From Nitrospirota bacterium (GTDB lineage Bacteria > Nitrospirota > Thermodesulfovibrionia > Thermodesulfovibrionales > JdFR-86), in assembly GCA_030667205.1 (NCBI GenBank), contig DAOUWH010000091.1:1-6503 (forward strand): a stretch of DNA of 6,503 nucleotides, written 5' to 3'. The translations under genes were made by a program, and so were the position numbers. Under the pieces are notes generated by a model that was given only the letters and a program-made list of their open reading frames with translations, made no database searches and was not told where the DNA came from. Of the stretch, positions 1-5,749 are shown piece after piece. Position 1 is the first letter of the stretch. The number at the start of each line of letters is the position of its first letter.

Positions 1-1043
1 AAGTCCCTGTAATCGTACTCGCCCTTGAGGTACAGCTCCTTTATCAACTTTGCTATCTGCTTGGCTTCATCGACTTCCGTATTAAACCAGCACTGCGATA
101 TCTTCTCCCCGTTAGACCTCGAAGAGAAAAGCTTCTTGCTCTTTCTGCGGTGGTTGTTCTTGATGACGATGTCGGATATGGTGATGATGTTTTTGGTCGA
201 ACGGTAGTTCTGCTCGAGCTTGATGACGGTGGTATTGGGGAAATCTTTCTCGAAATTCAGGATGTTGTTTATGTTCGCCCCCCTGAATGCGTATATGCTC
301 TGGTCGTCGTCGCCGACCACGCTGATGTTGTTCTTGTCCGAGCAAAGCACCTTCAGGAGTTTGTACTGGGCGGAGTTCGTGTCCTGGAACTCGTCGACGA
401 GGATGTGCTTGAACATGCCCTGGTATTTTTTCAGCTTGTCGGGGTATTCAGTGAAAAGCTTGGTGGTAAGCATTATCAGGTCGTCGAAATCCAGCGCGTT
501 GCACCTTTTAAGCTCGTCCTGGTACCTGATGTAGACGCGGGCGAGTTTTTCCTCGAACCCGAAGCCGTCGCAGTCCGAGAGGTACTCCTCGGGGCTAATG
601 CAGGATGACTTCAACGCGCTTACCCTCGACAGGATGCCCTTGTAAAGGGCTTCGTAAATCTTGAACTCCTTCAGTATATGCCTTATGAGGCTGCACTGGT
701 CGTTCTCGTCAAAAATGGTGAAGTCCCTGCCATACCCAAGGACGGATATCTCCTTGCGGAGTATCTTGTTGCACTGCGAGTGAAAGGTGCCTATCCACGT
801 GTTCTTGAGGTCCTTCCTCATCAGGCAGGAAATACGCTCCTTCATCTCCTCGGCGGCCTTGTTCGTGAAGGTGACGGTCAGTATTGAATTGGGCGAGTGT
901 TTTTTGGCAAGATACGCAAACTTGTGCGTAATGACCCGGGTCTTACCGCTTCCGGCGCCTGCCAGAATAAGAAGAGGCCCGTTCTTATGCAGTATGGCCT
1001 CTTTCTGTCTGGGGTTTAACTCTTCAAATATGTGGTCCGCCAT
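1..1043 (-). CDS. uvrD: UvrD/PcrA/Rep-family superfamily 1A DNA helicase, N-terminal part (C-terminus outside window)
   Basis: The reading frame begins at an ATG at 1043 and runs off the left edge after 347 codons with no stop, so about half of a usual 650-780 residue protein is present. Translation shows the SF1A motifs in order: Q motif LNPRQKEAI (residues 9-17), Walker A AGAGSGKT (28-35), motif Ia TFTNKAAEEM (58-67), motif Ib GTFHS (85-89), DFDDL (185-189), Walker B/motif II VDEFQDTN (216-223), motif III VVGDDDQSIYAFRGA (242-256) and motif IV QNYRST (278-283). The family uses ATP to move 3'-5' along single-stranded DNA in nucleotide excision repair, mismatch repair and replication restart. 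Domains 1A and 1B are covered; 2A/2B and the C-terminus are not, so UvrD, PcrA and Rep cannot be separated. Motif III has Phe253 where UvrD, PcrA and Rep have the Trp of WRGA, a conservative aromatic change. It follows glmS by 45 bases. No in-frame ATG, GTG or TTG lies between the glmS stop and this ATG, and no Shine-Dalgarno sequence is visible. Confidence 0.96.
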   Translation of the reverse strand, partial: MADHIFEELNPRQKEAILHKNGPLLILAGAGSGKTRVITHKFAYLAKKHSPNSILTVTFTNKAAEEMKERISCLMRKDLKNTWIGTFHSQCNKILRKEISVLGYGRDFTIFDENDQCSLIRHILKEFKIYEALYKGILSRVSALKSSCISPEEYLSDCDGFGFEEKLARVYIRYQDELKRCNALDFDDLIMLTTKLFTEYPDKLKKYQGMFKHILVDEFQDTNSAQYKLLKVLCSDKNNISVVGDDDQSIYAFRGANINNILNFEKDFPNTTVIKLEQNYRSTKNIITISDIVIKNNHRRKSKKLFSSRSNGEKISQCWFNTEVDEAKQIAKLIKELYLKGEYDYRD

Positions 1044-1088
1044 TAGGTCAATAATAATAACAAATTCCGGGCTATTTAGTCCAGTTAA
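1044..1088. other. glmS-helicase intergenic spacer, the only real gap in the window
   Basis: This 45-base, AT-rich spacer separates the glmS stop from the helicase ATG. Read on the minus strand it has a weak 5-bp stem with one mismatch (1069-1082) that is not followed by a T run, so it is not a convincing terminator. Three ATT repeats lie just before the start codon. There is no purine-rich ribosome binding site in the last 15 bases and no convincing -35/-10 pair. The frame of the helicase stays open through the whole spacer back to the glmS stop, but contains no usual start codon. Confidence 0.6.
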
Positions 1089-2918
1089 CTACTCTACTGT
1101 AACGCTCTTTGCAAGGTTTCTCGGCTGGTCCACATTACAGCCGCGGAGCACGCCGACGTGGTACGCAAGAAGCTGAAGCGGCACTACCATAACCATGGGT
1201 TGCAGATACGAGACCGACTCCGGCACCTCTATTAACTGCTCCGCCATGTCTGCGATCTCACGTCCGCTTCCTGTCGTCACGGCAATTATGCTTCCGCCCC
1301 TGCTTTTAATCTCCTGTATGTTCGAGATCATTTTCTCATGGAGCCTGTCCCTCGGCGCAAGGACGATTACGGGGAAGCCCTCGTCGATAAGCGCAATGGG
1401 GCCGTGCTTCATCTCCCCTGCCGGGTAGGCCTCGGCATGGATATAGGAGACCTCTTTGAGCTTGAGCGCGCCCTCAAGGGCGATGGGATAGTTTATCCCC
1501 CTTGCGATATAGAGAAACCCGCTTTTATTGACATATCTTTTTGCGATATCTTCTATAGCCTTTTCCTTAAGGAGAATTTTCTCTATCTTGTCGGGTATCA
1601 TGAGCATCTCTTCAAGTAGTTCCTGCATCCTTTCGTCCGGCACAAGGCCTTTAGCGCGCCCGAACGCCACAGCGAAAAGATAAAGTGCGGCCATCTGCGC
1701 CGTAAACGCCTTTGTCGAGGCAACGCCGATCTCCGGACCGGAGTGCGTATAGAAAACGGAATCAGCCTCCCTCGAAGAGGTGCTGCCTATGACATTGCAG
1801 ATGCTCAGGACCTTCGCGCCGAGTTTTTTTGCCATCCTCTGGGCGGCAAGCGTATCGGCGGTCTCGCCCGATTTGGTGATGGCGATAAACAGTTCGTCGC
1901 CGTTCATAATGGGGTTTCGGTAACGGAACTCCGACGCTATATCGACCTCGACGGGGACCCTTGCAAGCTCTTCGATCATGTACTTTCCGACGATTGCGGC
2001 ATGCCACGACGTGCCACAGGCCACTATGAAAATCTTCTTTACCTTCTCGAGGTCGCCCTTTTCGATATTAAACTCCTCGAGGTTGACCTCGCTGGTCTCT
2101 GTGTTGATACGACCTGCCAGGGTATCGGCCAGCGACCGGGGCTGCTCGAAGATCTCCTTGAGCATGAAGTGGTCGTATCCGCCTTTTTCCGCCATAGTGC
2201 TGTCCCATGTTATATGGACCGTCTCCTTGCCGACAGGTTCGCCAGCGGCGGTGCTTGTGGTAAAACCCTCCTGCGTAATGACGACCAGTTCGTTGTCTTC
2301 GAGGAAGATTACATCGCGGGTGTAGCTCAGGAACGCCGGAATGTCGGATGCCAGGAAGTACTCGCCGTCGCCCACTCCCACGACCAGCGGGCTGTCCTTC
2401 CGCACGCCCACCACCTTGCCCGGCTCCCTCTCGCTGATTACGGCCAGGGCATAGGCGCCCCTCAGCTCCTTGACGGCCTCTCTTACGGCGTCCTCCAGCG
2501 GGAGGCCGGGAGAGTGCTTGTTTATGAGGTGGCAGATTATTTCCGTGTCTGTCTCCGAGGTGAATACGAACCCCTCGCCCTTAAGTTTCTTCTTCAGCTC
2601 AACGTAGTTTTCGATTATGCCGTTGTGCACCAGCACGATGTCGCCGGAGCGGTGAGGGTGGGCGTTCTCGTCAGAGGGCCTTCCATGCGTGGCCCACCTC
2701 GTATGGCCGATCGCGGTTGTGCTGGAGGGTTTTTCTTCTCTCGAAAGGAGGGCCATGAGGTCGCTTATCTTGCCCTTGCACCTTCTGACATCGACAGAGC
2801 CGTTGTCGAAAAACGCTACGCCTGCGGAGTCGTAGCCCCGGTATTCGAGGCGCTTAAGACCTTCCAGTGCGATCGAGACCGAGTTGTTCTTTCCCGTATA
2901 ACCTATTATCCCGCACAT
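1089..2918 (-). CDS. glmS: Glutamine--fructose-6-phosphate aminotransferase (isomerizing)
   Basis: This cytosolic enzyme converts fructose-6-phosphate plus glutamine to glucosamine-6-phosphate and glutamate, the committed step of UDP-GlcNAc synthesis. The product is 609 residues, the same length as E. coli GlmS. The N-terminal class II glutaminase domain (about 1-240) has Cys2, the nucleophile exposed after Met removal, then GHTRWATHG (71-79) and HNGIIENY (98-105). Two SIS sugar-isomerase domains follow, with CGTSWHA (301-307), SGETADT (350-356) and STKAFTAQ (401-408). Glu489, His505 and Lys604 match E. coli catalytic residues Glu488, His504 and Lys603, numbered without Met, in the contexts KLKEVSYIHAE, MKHGP and DQPRNLAKSVTVE. 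It appears complete and functional. The start is fixed by the need for MCGI at the N-terminus. It lies 6 bases after glmU, in the same reading frame, so coupled translation is likely. There is no space for a glmS ribozyme directly upstream. Confidence 0.99.
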   Translation of the reverse strand: MCGIIGYTGKNNSVSIALEGLKRLEYRGYDSAGVAFFDNGSVDVRRCKGKISDLMALLSREEKPSSTTAIGHTRWATHGRPSDENAHPHRSGDIVLVHNGIIENYVELKKKLKGEGFVFTSETDTEIICHLINKHSPGLPLEDAVREAVKELRGAYALAVISEREPGKVVGVRKDSPLVVGVGDGEYFLASDIPAFLSYTRDVIFLEDNELVVITQEGFTTSTAAGEPVGKETVHITWDSTMAEKGGYDHFMLKEIFEQPRSLADTLAGRINTETSEVNLEEFNIEKGDLEKVKKIFIVACGTSWHAAIVGKYMIEELARVPVEVDIASEFRYRNPIMNGDELFIAITKSGETADTLAAQRMAKKLGAKVLSICNVIGSTSSREADSVFYTHSGPEIGVASTKAFTAQMAALYLFAVAFGRAKGLVPDERMQELLEEMLMIPDKIEKILLKEKAIEDIAKRYVNKSGFLYIARGINYPIALEGALKLKEVSYIHAEAYPAGEMKHGPIALIDEGFPVIVLAPRDRLHEKMISNIQEIKSRGGSIIAVTTGSGREIADMAEQLIEVPESVSYLQPMVMVVPLQLLAYHVGVLRGCNVDQPRNLAKSVTVE

Positions 2919-2924
2919 GCTGAC

Positions 2925-4313
2925 TTACCTTTTTCTTTTTCGTTTTTTCTTGATGTTCTTCTGCGGAGCCCTGCTTACGGCAAGGTGCCCCGGCGGCACG
3001 TCCCTGGTGACGGTGGTGCCCGCGCCTATATACGCTTTCCTGCCCACCCTTACGGGGGCGACAAGCTGTGTATCGCTTCCCACAAACACCCCGCTTTCTA
3101 TTTTGGTCCTGTGTTTTTTCATGCCGTCGTAGTTGCAGGTTATGGTGCCGGCCCCGATATTGACGTCGCTTCCAACATCGGCGTCGCCGATATACGTAAG
3201 GTGCATCGCTTTTGTGCCCTTGCCGATCGTGGATGCCTTGACCTCGACAAAGTTGCCTATCTTCGAAGACCTGCCGATACGGCTTCCGGGCCTCAGGTGC
3301 GCGAAGGGGCCTACAGAGGCTTCGGGCCCTACGGTGGATCCCTCTATAAGGGTAGTGTCCTTTATTTCGGAGCCGTCCTTTATGACGCTGTCGATTATGC
3401 GGACATTCGGATAGACGGTGCAAGCCCTCCCGATTTTAGTGGAGCCCTGAAGATATACGTTGGGATAGATCAGCGTATCCCCCCCGATGGTAACGGCGGG
3501 CTCTATGTGGACCGAGGAGGTATCCACGAAGCTCACGCCGCGGTTTATCCATTCTTTAAGAGTCCTTTTCCTAAGGACCTCATGGGCCTGAGAGAGTTCT
3601 TCCCTTGTGTTCACCCCGAGGAATTCCTTCTCGTCCCCAAGCAGATAAACACCAGAGCTTAAACCCTTTACGGAGGCAAGTTCCACGACGTCGGTCAGGT
3701 AGTACTCGCCTTTCTTTCTGTTGAGCTTTATTTCCTTCAGAAGCGATAGGGCAGGGCGCTCAAATGCATAGACGCCGCTGTTGACCTCCCTTATGGCCCG
3801 CTCCCCGGCGCTTGCGTCCAGGTTTTCGACGATCCTGAGCGGCTTGCCTTCGGGGTCCCTTAAAATCCTTCCGTAGGCGCCTGGGTCTTCGGCATCAAAG
3901 GATATCAGCGACAGGGAATTCCTGTTTGTCCTGTGAAGCCTGAGAAATTTTTTAAGGGTATCCGCCACAAGAAGCGGCGTGTCGCCGTTTACTACAAGCA
4001 CTGTGCCTTTAAAACTTCTAAGGCGGGCCATGGCGGTCGTAAGGGCGTGCGCCGTGCCTTTCTGCTGTCTCTGTGCGGCAAACGCAATTTTGCCCGACGG
4101 TGCTATGGCCTTGCGCATCGGGGAGTTTTTAACGCCCGTCACCACGACGGTGATATCGGGCTTGAGACGGCCTACGGTATCCAGCACATGCTGGATCAGC
4201 GGCCTTTCGTATACTTTGTGCATCACCTTCGGGATGCCGGACTTCATCCTCGTGCCCAGACCAGCGGCAAGCACAACGCACGCGAGTGAGGGGCTTTTAG
4301 AGGAGCTTCCCAT
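2925..4313 (-). CDS. glmU: Bifunctional glucosamine-1-phosphate N-acetyltransferase / UDP-GlcNAc pyrophosphorylase
   Basis: GlmU acetylates glucosamine-1-phosphate with acetyl-CoA and joins the product to UTP, giving UDP-GlcNAc for peptidoglycan and lipid A. The 462-residue protein is close to the family norm (E. coli 456). The N-terminal nucleotidyltransferase domain (about 10-240) shows LAAGLGTRMKS (15-25), PKVMH (28-32), QQKGTAHA (83-90), NGDTPLL (109-115, metal-binding Asp111) and EVNSGVYAF (176-184). A linker helix leads to a left-handed beta-helix (about 265-445) of hexapeptide repeats, with RPGS (341-344), NFVEVK (354-359), HLTYIGDA (371-378) and NIGAGTITCNYDG (385-397). Arg341, Lys359 and His371 align with E. 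coli Arg333, Lys351 and catalytic His363. The C-terminus is an unusually basic KKKRKRKR tail. The ATG overlaps the yebC stop by one base (TGATG), favouring translational coupling; a modest purine-rich AAGGGA lies about 12 bases upstream. Confidence 0.99.
   Translation of the reverse strand: MGSSSKSPSLACVVLAAGLGTRMKSGIPKVMHKVYERPLIQHVLDTVGRLKPDITVVVTGVKNSPMRKAIAPSGKIAFAAQRQQKGTAHALTTAMARLRSFKGTVLVVNGDTPLLVADTLKKFLRLHRTNRNSLSLISFDAEDPGAYGRILRDPEGKPLRIVENLDASAGERAIREVNSGVYAFERPALSLLKEIKLNRKKGEYYLTDVVELASVKGLSSGVYLLGDEKEFLGVNTREELSQAHEVLRKRTLKEWINRGVSFVDTSSVHIEPAVTIGGDTLIYPNVYLQGSTKIGRACTVYPNVRIIDSVIKDGSEIKDTTLIEGSTVGPEASVGPFAHLRPGSRIGRSSKIGNFVEVKASTIGKGTKAMHLTYIGDADVGSDVNIGAGTITCNYDGMKKHRTKIESGVFVGSDTQLVAPVRVGRKAYIGAGTTVTRDVPPGHLAVSRAPQKNIKKKRKRKR
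2928..2932 (-). promoter_or_regulatory. glmS ribosome binding site inside the end of glmU
   Basis: AAAGG on the minus strand lies 9 bases before the glmS ATG. It is built from the last Lys/Arg codons of glmU, so ribosomes finishing glmU cover it. This supports coupled translation of the two enzymes. Confidence 0.6.
4179..4196. repeat. Inverted repeat with 8-bp arms and 2-base spacer inside glmU
   Basis: Perfect 8-base arms ATCCAGCA and TGCTGGAT flank a 2-base CA spacer. It lies 117-134 bases into glmU and encodes the region IQHVLD (about residues 40-45). A palindrome of this size with such a short spacer could bind a dimeric protein but would make a poor RNA hairpin. One arm pair of this length is not far from chance expectation in 6.5 kb, so no function is claimed. 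Confidence 0.45.
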
Positions 4314-5071
4314 CAGGAGGCGACTTCCCTTGCGACCGCTTCGCCGGGGACATTGAAGTTTGCGTATACGTTTTGCACGTCGTCGTGGTCCTCGATACTG
4401 TCGATGAGCCTGCCCATCTGCTCGGCCGTCTTTCCGTCGATGTCGATATAGTTCTTAGGAAGCATCGTGACCTCTGCAAGCGCCACGGAGATTTTCTCCG
4501 ACTCAATTGCCTGTTTTACCCTGTCGAGGTCCTCGGGCTCGGCAATTATCTCGTAATTTTCCTCGTCAGGGTCGTTTTTCATGTCCGTGGCCCCTGCTTC
4601 AAGGACTATGGACATCAGGGTGTCTTCGTCGGTTGCGCTCTTTTCCACGAGTATGTATCCCTGCTTGTCGAAAATCCAGGCTACGCAACCGGCCTCTCCC
4701 ATGCTGCCTCCGTTTTTGGATATCAGGTGCCTGATTTCCGAGACAGTGCGATTGCGGTTGTCGGTGAACACCTCTATCAGCAGGGCAACGCCTCCGGGGC
4801 CGTAGCCCTCGTAGACGATCTCGTCGTACGACACGCCGGGCAGTTCTCCGGTCCCCTTCATGATGGCCCTCTTAATGTTGTCGTGGGGCATATTGCCCTC
4901 CTTGGCCTTCTCGATGGCGAGCCTGAGCCTCGGGTTACCGGCGGGGTCGCCGCCGCCGAGCCTTGCGGCAACGGATATCTCTTTGACTATCCTGGAAAAT
5001 ACCTTCCCTCTCTTCAGATCGGTATGGGCCTTCTTGTGCTTTATCTGCGCCCACTTGGAATGTCCGGCCAT
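4313..5071 (-). CDS. yebC: YebC/PmpR (TACO1) family protein
   Basis: The 252-residue product matches the YebC family throughout its usual length of about 240-250. Visible marks are the near-invariant N-terminus MAGHSKWAQIKHKK (1-14), the helical domain 1 with GNPRLRLAIEKAK (45-57) and MPHDNIKRAI (61-70), the strand region YEGYGPGGVALLIE (87-100), NRTVSEIRHLISKNGG (107-122) and the C-terminal IEDHDDVQNVYANF (226-239). The family was annotated as DNA-binding transcriptional regulators (PmpR in Pseudomonas). More recent work on bacterial YebC and mitochondrial TACO1 supports a ribosome-associated role in relieving translation stalls at proline-rich stretches. It acts in the cytosol; which role applies here cannot be told from sequence. 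The start has a strong ribosome binding site. The TGA overlaps the glmU ATG. It lacks the ruvCAB neighbours seen beside yebC in many genomes and sits instead with envelope-precursor genes. Confidence 0.97.
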   Translation of the reverse strand: MAGHSKWAQIKHKKAHTDLKRGKVFSRIVKEISVAARLGGGDPAGNPRLRLAIEKAKEGNMPHDNIKRAIMKGTGELPGVSYDEIVYEGYGPGGVALLIEVFTDNRNRTVSEIRHLISKNGGSMGEAGCVAWIFDKQGYILVEKSATDEDTLMSIVLEAGATDMKNDPDEENYEIIAEPEDLDRVKQAIESEKISVALAEVTMLPKNYIDIDGKTAEQMGRLIDSIEDHDDVQNVYANFNVPGEAVAREVAS

Positions 5072-5075
5072 GTTG

Positions 5076-5082
5076 CTCCTTT
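5076..5082 (-). promoter_or_regulatory. yebC ribosome binding site
   Basis: AAAGGAG, a near-consensus Shine-Dalgarno sequence, sits 4 bases before the yebC ATG and shares bases with the TAA stop of the upstream lipoprotein gene. It is the strongest such site in the window and suggests that yebC is well translated. Confidence 0.75.
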
Positions 5083-5749
5083 ATCTGTTTTTTATTTCTT
5101 TCAGGCGTTTTTTCGAGAGCCTGGCCTCGGTAGAGCCCGGGGAATGACGAATAATTATTTTGTAGCCTTTTTCCGCCTCTTTGAGGTCGTCGAGGTTCAG
5201 TTTCGCCTCGGAATAAAAGAACATGAACATCGGAATCCTGAGCTCGCCCGTTTCGATGTATTCGCGGACATGCGAGGAGCAAATGCCGATGAGGTTTCCC
5301 CAGAGCCTTCTCTTGTAAAAAAAACGGGCTATCGCGTCCTCAAGGATGGTTTTCATCCTTGAGCCGGGATATTTTTTGAGGAACTCTTCATAGTACTGTT
5401 CTGCCTGCTCTACCCTCGGAGGACTGTAGTCTTCGAGGTTCATCAAGATAAGCCTCCAGTAGCTTTCCTGGGCGAGGTAGGCGTCCGGATAACTCGCTAT
5501 TAAATTTTTATAGGACTCCTCAAGCTGAGGAAGCACGTTGCGCTTCCCTTGCTCGATGGTCATGTCCAGCATTTTCTCATATTCGGCCATTGCCATTTCG
5601 TCCTGCACTTGCGCTGGCGGCCTTTCCTCGGGAGGTTTGACCGGCTCCTCTATTTCGGCCTTTTTCGGAGGCGCGGCGCACGAAAACACAAGGAGCAGGG
5701 CGGCAAGCATCAATGCAGCCTTTACCAGTCGGCTATTTTTGGTCCTCAC
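5081..5749 (-). CDS. Envelope lipoprotein with TPR-like repeats, function unknown
   Basis: A 222-residue protein with a lipoprotein signal: basic MRTKNSRLVK, a hydrophobic stretch (about 11-22) and a lipobox VFSC with the lipidated Cys24. Phe at -2 is less usual, but Ser at -1 and Cys fit. Ala25 at +2 is not an inner-membrane retention signal, so outer-membrane sorting is expected. A Pro/Glu/Lys-rich linker (27-50) leads to a helical region with three TPR-like units of the form Y-x-x-x-hydrophobic-x-x-YPxS/A: near 80-100, 119-146 and 196-218. The layout recalls the YbgF/CpoB and BamD class of lipoproteins, but no specific family is recognised. The start is a GTG inside the end of the upstream gene (17-base overlap) with AGAGGA upstream; the only other early start, Met14, would cut the signal peptide. 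A perfect stem-loop and a T8 run (5317-5324) lie inside the gene. Confidence 0.88.
   Translation of the reverse strand: MRTKNSRLVKAALMLAALLLVFSCAAPPKKAEIEEPVKPPEERPPAQVQDEMAMAEYEKMLDMTIEQGKRNVLPQLEESYKNLIASYPDAYLAQESYWRLILMNLEDYSPPRVEQAEQYYEEFLKKYPGSRMKTILEDAIARFFYKRRLWGNLIGICSSHVREYIETGELRIPMFMFFYSEAKLNLDDLKEAEKGYKIIIRHSPGSTEARLSKKRLKEIKNR
5339..5363. repeat. Perfect 10-bp inverted repeat with 5-base loop inside the lipoprotein gene
   Basis: CTCAAGGATG and CATCCTTGAG are exact reverse complements separated by 5 bases. In the mRNA this is a hairpin with an AAAAC loop, covering codons for about residues 129-137 (SRMKTILE). Fourteen bases further along the transcript is a run of eight T (5324 down to 5317). 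That gap is too long for a standard intrinsic terminator, where the U tract follows the stem directly. On the other strand a T6 run begins 8 bases after the stem, also too far. The repeat is clear from sequence; its role is unknown. Confidence 0.75.

Noticed and set aside
1069..1082. Possible terminator between glmS and the helicase
   Set aside because: The stem is only 5 bp with one mismatch and no T run follows it on the minus strand.
1824..1832. A slippery heptamer (A7, in phase GCA AAA AAA) inside glmS
   Set aside because: It encodes Ala-Lys-Lys in a normal full-length GlmS. No frameshift product or downstream stimulator is indicated.
2919..2960. A glmS ribozyme or other leader upstream of glmS
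   Set aside because: Only 6 bases separate glmU from glmS and the sequence before is glmU coding, so the roughly 150-base ribozyme cannot be there.
1743..3662. A 639-codon open frame on the plus strand, antisense to glmS and glmU
   Set aside because: It is exactly codon-aligned with both minus-strand genes, which share a frame. It stays open because TTA, CTA and TCA sense codons are rare in this stretch. The translation has no recognisable family, while the minus strand encodes two full-length enzymes with intact active sites.
4373..5362. A 329-codon plus-strand open frame across yebC and the lipoprotein gene
   Set aside because: It lies antisense to two well-supported genes and has no recognisable motif. 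It is explained by codon bias on the other strand.
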